Counted from the stretch's first letter, positions 54,252 to 62,801 are shown. The stretch is DNA of 64,000 nucleotides from Paenibacillus lentus (GCF_003931855.1 NZ_CP034248.1:3906001-3970000); one strand, 5' to 3'. Notes: generated by a model not told the origin, from the sequence alone. Numbers and translations: made by a program.

Positions 54252-55571
54252 TCATCTCCTCGCAAATTCAGCAATTAAACGTTCCTGCACCTCAGACAAT
54301 GTCGCTTTTTCATTTACTTTTTGCCTCGTAAAACTCCAAATCCTGTCGATGTATTCCAATGCCTCATCGATGTCAATATTCGAGCCTCTTTGGTAAGCTC
54401 CAATGTTAATCAGATCTTCAGAATCTCTATAAACCGCCAGCAGCCTCTTTAAATTATCCGCCGCTTCGCTTTGTTCCTCCGGGACGATATCCTTCATCAC
54501 CCGGCTAATACTGGCCAGAATATCGATCGCTGGGAAATGGCCTTTGTTCGCAATATTTCGGTTGAGTACAATATGACCGTCCAAAATCCCCCTCACGGCA
54601 TCGGCAATCGGCTCGTTCATATCATCGCCATCAACTAACACGGTGTAAAAAGCCGTGATGGAACCTGTAGGACCTGTCCCAGCTCGTTCCATGAGCTTCG
54701 GCAAAGCAGCAAATACAGAAGGCGTGTAGCCTCTCATCGCGGGCGGCTCACCTATGGCCAGTCCAACCTCGCGTAGCGCCATTGCGTAACGTGTAACGGA
54801 GTCCATCATCAGCATGACATTCAATCCGCGATCACGAAAATATTCGGCAATCGTCGTAGCGATTAAAGCGCCCTTCATGCGGATCAATGCTGGTTGATCC
54901 GAGGTAGCTACAATAACCACGGAGCGTTCCAGACCTTCAGGACCAAGATCGCGCTCTATAAAATCAAGTACCTCACGCCCCCGTTCACCGATAAGAGCAA
55001 TTACATTGACATCGGCCGAAGTATTTCGGGCAATCATGCCCATGAGCGTACTCTTTCCGACACCGGAGCCCGCGAAGATCCCTACCCGTTGTCCTTTGCC
55101 GATCGTCAGCAATCCATCAATGGCTCTGACTCCGATATCGATAGGCTGTGTCACGCGCGGTCGATTCAGTGGATTCATCGGTTTGTTATATGTTGAATAA
55201 TGTCCCATACGAGCCGGAATGACCGAGCCATCTAACGGTTCTCCAAGACCATCGAGCACCTTGCCGAGCAGCTCCGAGCCGACTTGAACCGTTAAAGGCT
55301 TGCCTGTTCCAACCACATCGCACCCAGGGCCGATGGATTGCAATTCTCCAAGAGGCATGAGCAATACTTTGTTATCCCGAAATCCTACTACTTCAGCTTT
55401 AAGAGGCTCTGAGGATTTACTCGGGTAAATGTAGCAAAGATCTCCTATGCTCGCATCAGGCCCCTCCGACTCAACCATAAGTCCGATAACCTGAGTAACT
55501 TTTCCGTTAATCCGAATCGGATCCATTTGCCGCAAATGCTCTATATATTTTGCTGTATCAAGTTTCATCAT
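54252..55571 (-). CDS. fliI: Flagellum-specific ATPase FliI
   Basis: The export ATPase, 439 residues, with Walker A GIFAGSGVGKSTLMGMIARN, VIALIGERGREVLDFIE and the F1-beta-like SVTRYAMALREVGLAIGEPP. It is intact and full length. Its ATG overlaps the fliH stop (ATGA). It energises delivery of substrates to the FlhA/FlhB gate. Confidence 0.97.
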   Translation of the reverse strand: MMKLDTAKYIEHLRQMDPIRINGKVTQVIGLMVESEGPDASIGDLCYIYPSKSSEPLKAEVVGFRDNKVLLMPLGELQSIGPGCDVVGTGKPLTVQVGSELLGKVLDGLGEPLDGSVIPARMGHYSTYNKPMNPLNRPRVTQPIDIGVRAIDGLLTIGKGQRVGIFAGSGVGKSTLMGMIARNTSADVNVIALIGERGREVLDFIERDLGPEGLERSVVIVATSDQPALIRMKGALIATTIAEYFRDRGLNVMLMMDSVTRYAMALREVGLAIGEPPAMRGYTPSVFAALPKLMERAGTGPTGSITAFYTVLVDGDDMNEPIADAVRGILDGHIVLNRNIANKGHFPAIDILASISRVMKDIVPEEQSEAADNLKRLLAVYRDSEDLINIGAYQRGSNIDIDEALEYIDRIWSFTRQKVNEKATLSEVQERLIAEFARR

Positions 55572-56413
55572 GAGCTTGTCCCCGAGTAGTCTTCATTATC
55601 AAGTGAAATTCGCAGCAGCTCTTTCTTGATTTCAGCAAGCTGCGTATCAATTCTGGCATCTACGCTTCCAAATGCAGAACGAATTACACAACCGCGATCT
55701 TGAACTGAGGCATCAGGCAAAATCTGCAGATCGGCTTGCGAATCAATAACAAGATTGAGTTCTTCCCTTGAAGCTTGAACAAAAGCATACTGCGCAGGCG
55801 AGACACAAAGTGCGATAACTCCTTGCTCTCTCTTTCTGGCCAAGCTTTTCTTTACTATATCCAGTACATAATCAGGCTCGAGAGCTAACTGCTTATCAAT
55901 TACCTTCTCGGCAATAGAGCAGCTCAATTCCACAACGAACGGCTCTGCCTCCTGGATGATTCGCTCTTTCTCCGCATATGCTTGCTCCAGGACAGCACTA
56001 GCCTCGCCTATCATTTGTTCAATTTTCGCTTGCAGCGACTGTTCAGCCTGAAGCTTACCCTCTTCATAACCTTGGCTAAACCCCTCTGACTTCAGAGCTT
56101 CAATTAAGTCCTCGTCCTGCTCTCTTTGCTCCTGCCACCAGGATTCTATTTGCAGTTTGGCTTCCGCAAGCATATTCTCCGCCTGTTCTGACGCTTCCCT
56201 GATTTGTCGCTCAGCGAATTCCTTAGCATCGCTTAGCATCTGCCGCCTTGTCTCCTCGGCCGCTAAATCTTCAGCAGAAACCGTCTCAGTTGGAGCTTCT
56301 GAAATCTCATCATCTAATTCTTGATCCTGGGGAGTTTCATATGATTTCCCTAGATTCAATTGTTTGAGAATGTCAACCGGAACATATTGGGACACCTTAA
56401 TCAAATTAGACAA
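55568..56413 (-). CDS. fliH: Flagellar assembly protein FliH
   Basis: The FliI regulator, 281 residues. It has an acidic N-terminus, a glutamate/glutamine/alanine-rich helical middle (EFAERQIREASEQAENMLAE) and a C-terminal V/F-type stator-like domain (LSCSIAEKVIDKQLALEPDY). An ATG three codons upstream sits two bases from GGAGGAG. The TTG chosen has better spacing, but either is possible. It overlaps the end of fliG. Confidence 0.92.
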   Translation of the reverse strand: MSNLIKVSQYVPVDILKQLNLGKSYETPQDQELDDEISEAPTETVSAEDLAAEETRRQMLSDAKEFAERQIREASEQAENMLAEAKLQIESWWQEQREQDEDLIEALKSEGFSQGYEEGKLQAEQSLQAKIEQMIGEASAVLEQAYAEKERIIQEAEPFVVELSCSIAEKVIDKQLALEPDYVLDIVKKSLARKREQGVIALCVSPAQYAFVQASREELNLVIDSQADLQILPDASVQDRGCVIRSAFGSVDARIDTQLAEIKKELLRISLDNEDYSGTSS

Positions 56414-57422
56414 TGATGTCATCTCCTCCGCCGCGGGCTATAATAATCTCTCCAGCTTCTTCCAATCTGCGGATCGTGGCTACAATTCGAGTTTGAGCTT
56501 CCTCCACATCACGAAGCCGCACAGGCCCCATAAATTCCATTTCTTCCTTGAAGGTGTCCGACATACGTTTGGACATATTGCGGAACACCGCTTCCCGTAC
56601 TTCTTCACTGGCCACTTTGAGCGCAAGTTGCAGATCCGCATTCTCCACATCACGGATAATGCGTTGAATAGAACGGTTATCGATGTTAACAATATCTTCA
56701 AATACGAACATCCGTTTCTTGATTTCTTCTGCCAGTTCTGGATCTTGGATTTCAAGCGAGTCCAGGATCGTTCGTTCTGTACCGCGGTCAACGCCATTCA
56801 AAATTTGGACGATGGATTCAATCCCGCCCGCGCTTGTATAATCCTGGGTCACCGTTGCGGACAACTTCTGTTCCAGCACGCGTTCTACTTGAGAAATAAC
56901 TTCCGGCGAAGTACTGTCCATCATCGCAATTCTGCGCGCGACTTCCGCTTGCTTCTCCTGCGGAAGAGAAGAGAGAATTGCCGCTGATTGCTCGAACTGC
57001 AAATAAGACAAGACAAGAGCAATCGTCTGGGCGTTCTCATTCTGGATAAAGTTCAAAATTTGATTAGGGTCAGCCTTACGTGCAAAATCGAACGGTCTGA
57101 CTTGAAGTGTCGCGGTCAAACGATTAATGATCTCGAACGCTTTCGTTGAACCAAGAGCCTTTTCCAGAATTTCTTTAGCGTAATTAATTCCCCCTTGCGT
57201 AATATATTCCTGAGCAAGGCAAATCTGGTGGAATTCCGCCATAATCATATCTTTTTCACTACTGTCCACTTTGCGGACGTTAGCGATTTCGAGCGTAAGC
57301 TGCTCTATTTCATCATCACGTAAATGTTTAAATATTTGTGCTGATACCTCAGGCCCGAGCGTAATCAGCAAAATAGCCGCCTTTTGTTTTCCGGTAAGAC
57401 CAGAAGCCATCGTTTTTGACAA
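56406..57422 (-). CDS. fliG: Flagellar motor switch protein FliG
   Basis: The rotor protein that meets the stator. The 338-residue product (same length as B. subtilis) has the N-terminal LTGKQKAAILLITLGPEVSA, the middle domain and the C-terminal torque helix region (IKKRMFVFEDIVNIDNRSIQ). The start is TTG (MSKTMASGLTG) with GAGG eight bases upstream, just after fliF. Confidence 0.97.
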   Translation of the reverse strand: MSKTMASGLTGKQKAAILLITLGPEVSAQIFKHLRDDEIEQLTLEIANVRKVDSSEKDMIMAEFHQICLAQEYITQGGINYAKEILEKALGSTKAFEIINRLTATLQVRPFDFARKADPNQILNFIQNENAQTIALVLSYLQFEQSAAILSSLPQEKQAEVARRIAMMDSTSPEVISQVERVLEQKLSATVTQDYTSAGGIESIVQILNGVDRGTERTILDSLEIQDPELAEEIKKRMFVFEDIVNIDNRSIQRIIRDVENADLQLALKVASEEVREAVFRNMSKRMSDTFKEEMEFMGPVRLRDVEEAQTRIVATIRRLEEAGEIIIARGGGDDIIV

Positions 57423-57433
57423 TACGTTCACCT

Positions 57434-59017
57434 CTACTCGTCTGCCAGCCAGGTGCGCAGTAAGTTAACGAATTCATCCGGCTTCTTCTTCGCCAGCGTC
57501 TCCAGCTGTTTACGCACTTGACTTTCGTTCGTAATAGTTTCCAAGTTGATTGATGGGAATTCCGGAGGTAAAGGCAGCGGCAGCTCCTCTTCCTCTTCTT
57601 CCACATTCTTACGGCGGCGGAATATTAGCGCTCCGATCCCTGCTCCGACTAACAGAACAGCGATTGCTCCTCCCCATACCCAAGGGTTTGAAAAGGTTAG
57701 ACTTGAAGCTTTTTCTTCCGTTCCGTGAAAATTTTGTGAGAAAACTGAAACTTTTCGCTGCAGATCAGCGTCTGTATAAGTAGTACCTGAATCCGCCAGA
57801 TAAGACCCCACGATATTCATCAAGATATTCTCAATCGCATCCCGGGTAGTTTGGTCTAAAGTTTCTTGTCCGACAGGTGGTTCAACAGCCACGTTAATGG
57901 TTAAGTCTTTAATAACGTACGGACTAGCAACGATATCCTTGGTAATACGGTTAACCTCATAGTTGATCGTTGAAGAGGTTTCTTCTGAACTTACACCGGA
58001 ATTACTTCCCGCAGCAGGATAACCCGGTACGTCTTCCGTTCCAGTGCCAGGAATTCCGCTATCCGGATTTCCTTCGCCAGTGTAACTTTTTTGAATTCTT
58101 TGAGCACTAATTTCAATTCCCCTCATATTTTCAGTATCGACAGGGGTAACAAGGTTGTTCTTCTCGATAATTTGATCAAAATTTAGCGAAGAGGCTACAA
58201 GCACCTCAACTTTGTCAGGCCCGGTCAACTTCGAGAGGAATTGTTTTACACTGCGGCTTACGTCGCTCTCAAACTTTTTCTGTAATGCCATATTTTCCTG
58301 GACTGCTGTTGTTAGGGAGCCCGCATTTCCTCCTTGCCCCGTAGGCAGAAGAACAGTATCGTCACTGGAAGATATCGAAATGTTTTCGACTGGCAGGTTT
58401 GGTATAGATGTCTTTACCAGGTTGAAATAACCATCCACCGCTTCCTGATTCGGGCGATATCCCGGTTTAAAGGCAATTACGATGGAAGCAGATGCCTTTT
58501 GCTGCTCCTCCGGACTAGCAAATACATTCTCTTCCGGCAGATTAATCAGAACTTTCGCATCCTGTACACCCTTCATGCGTTTGAGTAGCTGCTCTACTTC
58601 ACCATTGAGTGCACTTCTATACTTCACGCTGAATTCATTATCTGTCATTCCGATGAGGGACGAGCTCTCGTTAAATGCTTCCCAACCAATAGAACCATTC
58701 TTGACGATACCTTTTGAGCCCACGTCTACTTTGACGCGCGATGCTTCCTTGCTAGGCACAGAGATACTCGTTCCATCCGGGCTTAATTTATATGGGATAC
58801 CACTGGAATCAAGATGACTCATAATACCTGCGGCATCCGTGGCATCTAAATTCGTGAAGGCCACTTCATATTCTGTCTTAGAAAATTGAACCGTTAGTAA
58901 TATAATCGCTAGTAATACAATTGCAATCGTCGATATTAAAAGCGTTTTTTGCTTATTGCTAAAATTATTCCAATATCCGGTTACTCGCTCCCGATATTGG
59001 GCGATTCTCTCATTCAC
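57434..59017 (-). CDS. fliF: Flagellar MS-ring protein FliF
   Basis: A 527-residue protein with a first membrane helix (TLLISTIAIVLLAIILLTVQ) and a large ring-building domain (LLKRMKGVQDAKVLINLPEE). A flexible G/S/P segment, a second helix (WVWGGAIAVLLVGAGIGALI) and a C-terminal FliG-binding tail (KKPDEFVNLLRTWLADE) follow. The start is GTG after GAGG. Nothing is missing. Confidence 0.97.
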   Translation of the reverse strand: MNERIAQYRERVTGYWNNFSNKQKTLLISTIAIVLLAIILLTVQFSKTEYEVAFTNLDATDAAGIMSHLDSSGIPYKLSPDGTSISVPSKEASRVKVDVGSKGIVKNGSIGWEAFNESSSLIGMTDNEFSVKYRSALNGEVEQLLKRMKGVQDAKVLINLPEENVFASPEEQQKASASIVIAFKPGYRPNQEAVDGYFNLVKTSIPNLPVENISISSSDDTVLLPTGQGGNAGSLTTAVQENMALQKKFESDVSRSVKQFLSKLTGPDKVEVLVASSLNFDQIIEKNNLVTPVDTENMRGIEISAQRIQKSYTGEGNPDSGIPGTGTEDVPGYPAAGSNSGVSSEETSSTINYEVNRITKDIVASPYVIKDLTINVAVEPPVGQETLDQTTRDAIENILMNIVGSYLADSGTTYTDADLQRKVSVFSQNFHGTEEKASSLTFSNPWVWGGAIAVLLVGAGIGALIFRRRKNVEEEEEELPLPLPPEFPSINLETITNESQVRKQLETLAKKKPDEFVNLLRTWLADE

Positions 59018-59049
59018 AATTTCACCTCATCCACAGCTTGCTAATTTCT

Positions 59050-59361
59050 TTAAATTTGCGTACGCATAATCTCTTGATAAGCTTCTATCACCTTATTCCG
59101 AACTTGCGTAGTGAGTTGCAAACTTAACAGCGCCTGTTCTGAGGCGATCATGACCTGATCGACATTAGCTTGACCTAGGAGGAATTGCTCATTGAGTCGT
59201 TGGACGTTGTTTTCTTGCGCGGCGACTCCGTTCAGAGCGTCAGTCAAATAATTACTAAAACTCTTAATGGCTTCTGAAGGAGAACTGACTACGGGTTTAT
59301 GCGGCTCGGCTATTGCCTCTAATTTTTGAATTGTATTTAGGCTAAAATTGTTGTGTATCAA
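59050..59361 (-). CDS. fliE: Flagellar hook-basal body protein FliE
   Basis: A 103-residue rod adaptor between the MS ring and the rod, with LTDALNGVAAQENNVQRLNE and the C-terminal ALLSLQLTTQVRNKVIEAYQ plus EIMRTQI. The start is TTG with AGGAG ten bases upstream. Confidence 0.95.
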   Translation of the reverse strand: MIHNNFSLNTIQKLEAIAEPHKPVVSSPSEAIKSFSNYLTDALNGVAAQENNVQRLNEQFLLGQANVDQVMIASEQALLSLQLTTQVRNKVIEAYQEIMRTQI

Positions 59362-59396
59362 TTATTCCCAACTCCTGACTGCTTCAATTTGACTGG

Positions 59397-59846
59397 TTAT
59401 TTACCGATTTGCAATGCCTTTGAAATCATCGCTTTACTTGCATTCAACGCAGTAATGTTAGCTTCGTAAGAACGCGTCGCCGAAATCATGTCCACCATTT
59501 CCTTCATCAAATCCACGTTTGGCATGTAGACATAGCCTTCACCGTCAGCGTCGGGATGCGTCGGGTCATATACCGGCTTAAAAGGTGTTGGGTCTTCTGC
59601 AATTTGGGTGATCTTTACTCCCTGGGTAGCGGGCTTCTGACCCATAACCGCGTCTAGGGTACTTCCAAAACCCACACTATTCGGAGCCATAACAACCGTC
59701 TTGCGTCGGTATGGAACAGCTTGACCATTCTCCATACTAGCTCGGGTTGTTCTTGCGTTAGCAATGTTAGATGAAATTACATCCATCCGAAGGCGCTGCG
59801 CTGTTAGTGCTGAAGAACTAATATTAAAACTATCACTGATTTTCAA
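59397..59846 (-). CDS. flgC: Flagellar rod protein FlgC
   Basis: A 149-residue proximal rod protein with SALTAQRLRMDVISSNIANA and the C-terminal MVDMISATRSYEANITALNA. The start is TTG; the ribosome-binding site GGGAG lies in the flgB end. It follows flgB by six bases. Confidence 0.96.
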   Translation of the reverse strand: MKISDSFNISSSALTAQRLRMDVISSNIANARTTRASMENGQAVPYRRKTVVMAPNSVGFGSTLDAVMGQKPATQGVKITQIAEDPTPFKPVYDPTHPDADGEGYVYMPNVDLMKEMVDMISATRSYEANITALNASKAMISKALQIGK

Positions 59847-59852
59847 CGCTTA

Positions 59853-60260
59853 TTATCTCCCTTCTGTCGCCACGCGCTTCATTTTAATTTGGTAATTCAA
59901 CTGTTCTATGTACGAATCGTACCGGAGTTTATTTTCCGCGAGCAAGCTCATCTCGCTATCGATGTCCACATTGTTCAAGTTGTTGTTCATTGCTGTTCTG
60001 TCATCGACTGTAATTTTCGGTTCCGGTACTTTTCCAGAAGAACCTATGATAAAGTGCCTAGAATCGGTTCGATACCCCCGGAGAGTAGGCATTCCGCCAT
60101 TCAATTCATTCTGTAACAAGGTCTCGAAGGATACATTCGAACGTTTAAAATAAGGGGTATCCACGTTCGCTATGTTGTTTGCTATTACTTGCTGCCTAGT
60201 TCCGGCAGCCTGAATTGCGTTTTCGAGCCTGGCGAATCCTACGCCATTAAGAAGCTGCAT
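59853..60260 (-). CDS. flgB: Flagellar rod protein FlgB
   Basis: A 135-residue proximal rod protein (ENAIQAAGTRQQVIANNIAN, VDTPYFKRSNVSFE) and the first gene of the fla/che cluster. GGGGATAGGAAG precedes the ATG. Upstream is a 390-base regulatory region instead of codY. Confidence 0.96.
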   Translation of the reverse strand: MQLLNGVGFARLENAIQAAGTRQQVIANNIANVDTPYFKRSNVSFETLLQNELNGGMPTLRGYRTDSRHFIIGSSGKVPEPKITVDDRTAMNNNLNNVDIDSEMSLLAENKLRYDSYIEQLNYQIKMKRVATEGR

Positions 60261-60339
60261 CTTCCTATCCCCCTTAAATAATTTAATTTTAATCTTAGAC
60301 TCAAAACTAATTCAACATGAAATTGCAATTTCCTCTTTT

Positions 60340-60346
60340 TTCGACA
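60340..60346 (-). promoter_or_regulatory. Spo0A box (exact), nearest flgB
   Basis: TGTCGAA followed by AAAAG on the minus strand, an exact match to the Spo0A recognition heptamer. It lies about 80 bases before flgB, probably within or just after the transcription start region. Confidence 0.6.
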
Positions 60347-60389
60347 ACAAACTATTTTCAATAGTCTTTCTATTGTCCTATTAGGTCAA

Positions 60390-60423
60390 ATTATAGCTTA
60401 ATGTCATATATCCTAAGTTTCAA
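60390..60423 (-). promoter_or_regulatory. Candidate promoter with spoIIG-like wide spacing
   Basis: A perfect TATAAT -10 lies 22 bases after TTGAAA, and a 0A box ends a few bases upstream of the TTGAAA. Known Spo0A-activated promoters such as spoIIG also have a 22-base gap with 0A boxes next to the -35-like sequence. With normal 17-base spacing the -35 would be poor (ACTTAG). This is inference from pattern only. Confidence 0.35.
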
Positions 60424-60428
60424 GCAGT

Positions 60429-60435
60429 TTCGACA
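60429..60435 (-). promoter_or_regulatory. Spo0A box (exact), middle copy
   Basis: TGTCGAA in the context TAATGTCGAAACTG on the minus strand, five bases upstream of the TTGAAA of the candidate promoter. Confidence 0.6.
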
Positions 60436-60466
60436 TTATTACAATAAGAAAAAAGCCCTATCTTTA

Positions 60467-60518
60467 CAAATTTTCACGTTTAAATATACACTTTTTGCTT
60501 ATTTTTCAAATTTTCACG
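60467..60518. repeat. 12-bp direct repeat, copies 40 bp apart
   Basis: CAAATTTTCACG occurs at 60467-60478 and again at 60507-60518. The start-to-start distance of 40 bases is close to four helical turns, which is compatible with cooperative binding of a regulator on one DNA face. Confidence 0.5.
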
Positions 60519-60522
60519 AAAG

Positions 60523-60529
60523 TTCGACA
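60523..60529 (-). promoter_or_regulatory. Spo0A box (exact), distal copy
   Basis: TGTCGAA in the context TTTTGTCGAACTTT on the minus strand, same orientation as the other two. Confidence 0.55.
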
Positions 60530-60566
60530 AAACCAAGCGTGACTATATGCCGATTAAAATTGTCGG

Positions 60567-60613
60567 AAAAAGCAGAAAAGCCGTCGCCCCATTTCCATGG
60601 GACTAACGGCCTT
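60567..60613 (-). terminator. Rho-independent terminator after hslU
   Basis: GCCGT, CCCAT and their complements ATGGG and CGGC form an interrupted stem with a GGAA loop on the minus strand, followed by TTTTCTGCTTTTT. Confidence 0.75.
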
Positions 60614-60650
60614 AAATAACTTTCACATATTATTCAAAAGATCTCCAGAG

Positions 60651-62057
60651 CTATAGAATAAATTGGCTAAGATCACGATCCCGGGCAATATCACCTAATT
60701 TTTCCCGGACATACTCCGGTGTAATGGTCATTTTATCGAGGGTAAGCTCAGGAGCTTCAAACGATAAGTCTTCCAGCAGCTTTTCAAGGATGGTATGCAG
60801 CCGTCTTGCTCCGATATTCTCGGTATTCGCATTAACGGATGCTGCAATTTTAGCGATTTCGCTAATCGCTTCAGCTGAGAACTCGATTTCTATATCTTCT
60901 GTACGAAGCAAATCTGTGTACTGCTTAGTCAAGGCATTTTGCGGCTCTGTAAGGATGGACACGAAGTCATCCTGGGACAAACTATTCAGCTCCACGCGAA
61001 TCGGAAATCTGCCCTGTAGCTCAGGGATCAGATCAGAAGGTTTAGCCACATGGAACGCACCAGCCGCAATAAACAGGATATAGTCGGTTTTCACCGGGCC
61101 GTATTTCGTCATTACCGTTGATCCTTCTACGATCGGCAAAATATCTCTTTGTACCCCTTCACGTGACACGTCTGGTCCCGATCCCCCGCCGCCCCGGCTG
61201 GCTACCTTATCTATTTCATCGATAAATATAATTCCCGACTGTTCGGCGCGGGTTACCGCTTCCTGCACAAGCTCATCATGGTCAATCAGCTTGCTGGCCT
61301 CTTCCTGGGTAAGCACCTTGCGCGCTTCCTTTACGGTCAGCTTTCGTTTCTTTGTACGCTTGGGAAGGAGATTGCCGAACATTTCCTGCATATTCATCCC
61401 CATCTGGTCATTCCCTTGGCCTGCAAACATGTCCAGCATCGTTGGGGCCGTATCTTCAACCTCGATCTCCACGGTATCGTCCTCCATTTGTCCCGCGGCA
61501 AGCTTCGCCCGAACCTGGCGCCGACGTTCGGCGATAGAGCTATCTTCCTGAGCCTCTTCCGCCGTCTGAGTCTCACTTGCGCCCTGATTTCCGAACAGCA
61601 TTTCGAAGGGATTTCGTCCGCTCTTCGATTTATGATTTGAAGGAACAATAATTTGTACCAACCGTTCGTTAGCTAGTTCTTCAGCCCTATCTTTCACTTT
61701 TTCGGTGCGTTCCAGCTTTACAGTTCGAATCGCGGTTTCGATCAAATCGCGTACCATTGATTCAACGTCCCTACCAACATAACCGACCTCGGTAAATTTG
61801 GTTGCCTCTACTTTGATGAAAGGAGCGCCTACAAGCTTCGCTAGACGACGCGCAATTTCTGTCTTCCCCACACCTGTAGGGCCGATCATCAAGATGTTTT
61901 TAGGCACGATTTCATCCTGCACTTCCTCACTGAGAAGACTGCGACGATAGCGATTTCGCAGAGCAACTGCAACCGATTTCTTCGCTTGCTTTTGTCCTAC
62001 GATATATTTATCCAACTCAGCAACAATTTGTCTTGGTGTAAAATGACGATCCCTCAT
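60651..62057 (-). CDS. hslU: ATP-dependent protease ATPase subunit HslU (ClpY)
   Basis: The AAA+ unfoldase of the HslUV protease, 468 residues. It has Walker [20 protein letters not shown], Walker [11 protein letters not shown], the pore motif region [16 protein letters not shown], an I-domain and the C-terminal [14 protein letters not shown]. An upstream in-frame extension lies over the hslV terminator and is not real. The chosen ATG follows GAAGGGGG. Here it is separated from hslV by a strong terminator. Confidence 0.97.
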   Translation of the reverse strand: MRDRHFTPRQIVAELDKYIVGQKQAKKSVAVALRNRYRRSLLSEEVQDEIVPKNILMIGPTGVGKTEIARRLAKLVGAPFIKVEATKFTEVGYVGRDVESMVRDLIETAIRTVKLERTEKVKDRAEELANERLVQIIVPSNHKSKSGRNPFEMLFGNQGASETQTAEEAQEDSSIAERRRQVRAKLAAGQMEDDTVEIEVEDTAPTMLDMFAGQGNDQMGMNMQEMFGNLLPKRTKKRKLTVKEARKVLTQEEASKLIDHDELVQEAVTRAEQSGIIFIDEIDKVASRGGGGSGPDVSREGVQRDILPIVEGSTVMTKYGPVKTDYILFIAAGAFHVAKPSDLIPELQGRFPIRVELNSLSQDDFVSILTEPQNALTKQYTDLLRTEDIEIEFSAEAISEIAKIAASVNANTENIGARRLHTILEKLLEDLSFEAPELTLDKMTITPEYVREKLGDIARDRDLSQFIL

Positions 62058-62101
62058 AGTATTTCCCCCTTCGAAGGTTAAATGATTGGCTGTAGTCCAC
62101 G

Positions 62102-62125
62102 AAAAAAAGTCCGGTACGCCGGACA
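62102..62125 (-). terminator. Rho-independent terminator between hslV and hslU
   Basis: A perfect GTCCGG/CCGGAC stem with a CGTA loop followed by seven T on the minus strand. It lies about 60 bases after the hslV stop and 45 bases before hslU. Confidence 0.9.
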
Positions 62126-62182
62126 TTTAATCCGATGGACAGCTGATCCGGCACAAATCGCGGCCTTTAGAACAGCGTCACA

Positions 62183-62725
62183 TCAAAGTTCTTCGACAGT
62201 TATGTTATTGTTCGTGTATACACAAATTTCAGAAGCAACCAATAATGATTCGCGCGCGATATCCTTTGCTTCCAATTGAACAGCGTGGCGTTTAAGAGCC
62301 CGCGCAGCTGATAAGGCAAAATTCCCCCCTGAACCGATCGCCAGCACATCATCATCTGGCTCTATGATTTCTCCTCCACCAGAGATAAGCAGCATGCCGG
62401 TTTTGTCCATCACGATCATCAATGCCTCCAACTTACGCAGCACGCGATCCTGTCGCCAATCCTTGGCAAGCTCAACCGCCGCACGCTGAAGATTGCCATG
62501 ATGCTCCTCAAGCTTTCCCTCGAACTTCTCAAAAAGAGTAATCGCATCGGCCACCGATCCAGCAAAACCAGCCAAGACCTCACCACGGTATAAGCGACGA
62601 ACCTTCTTCGCGGTCTGCTTCATAACGACGCTCTCACCAAATGTAACCTGTCCATCACCCGCAATAGCTCCATGACCATTGTGGCGGACAGCACATATCG
62701 TAGTGGCGTGAAAAGTAGGAATCAT
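62183..62725 (-). CDS. hslV: ATP-dependent protease subunit HslV (ClpQ)
   Basis: The proteasome-like peptidase of HslUV, 180 residues. [40 protein letters not shown] and [20 protein letters not shown] are diagnostic. The catalytic N-terminal residue is expected to be the Thr of the TTI motif after removal of a short propeptide. The leader here is MIPTFHA and lacks the serines of the B. subtilis MSSFHA start, for which an N-terminal serine mechanism was proposed. AGGAGATGG lies upstream of the ATG. Confidence 0.96.
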   Translation of the reverse strand: MIPTFHATTICAVRHNGHGAIAGDGQVTFGESVVMKQTAKKVRRLYRGEVLAGFAGSVADAITLFEKFEGKLEEHHGNLQRAAVELAKDWRQDRVLRKLEALMIVMDKTGMLLISGGGEIIEPDDDVLAIGSGGNFALSAARALKRHAVQLEAKDIARESLLVASEICVYTNNNITVEEL

Positions 62726-62741
62726 TACAATCCATCTCCTC

Positions 62742-62764
62742 TATATATGGGATCCCCGTATATA
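62742..62764 (-). promoter_or_regulatory. Palindrome at the predicted hslV transcription start
   Basis: Ten-base arms TATATATGGG and CCCGTATATA (nine of ten pairs) flank ATC. The repeat covers about +1 to +24 of the predicted transcript. It could be a repressor operator or a 5' stem-loop that stabilises the mRNA. It does not resemble the heat-shock CtsR or CIRCE sites. Confidence 0.5.
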
Positions 62765-62771
62765 TCATTCT

Positions 62772-62801
62772 ATGATAAACTTGCGTGATCAATACTTTCA
62801 A
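62772..62801 (-). promoter_or_regulatory. Candidate SigmaA promoter of hslV
   Basis: TTGAAA, an 18-base spacer and TATCAT, each five of six matches, just after the trmFO stop codon and directed to hslV. Confidence 0.55.

Larger units (their letters stand above)
60261..60566 (-). promoter_or_regulatory. AT-rich control region of the fla/che operon
   Basis: About 300 non-coding bases between the hslU terminator and flgB. They contain three 0A boxes, a 12-bp direct repeat, a 14-bp perfect palindrome GAAATTGCAATTTC and a cluster of CTATT/AATAG inverted repeats (60352-60374). Several weak SigmaA-like promoters can be drawn. No SigmaD consensus was found. No protein frame looks real. Confidence 0.6.

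Noticed and set aside
60319..60364. Possible CodY box upstream of flgB
   Set aside because: The best segment around CTATTTTCAATAG matches the CodY consensus at too few positions.
60261..60566. SigmaD promoter for the fla/che operon
   Set aside because: No TAAA with a properly spaced GCCGATAT was found in the region.
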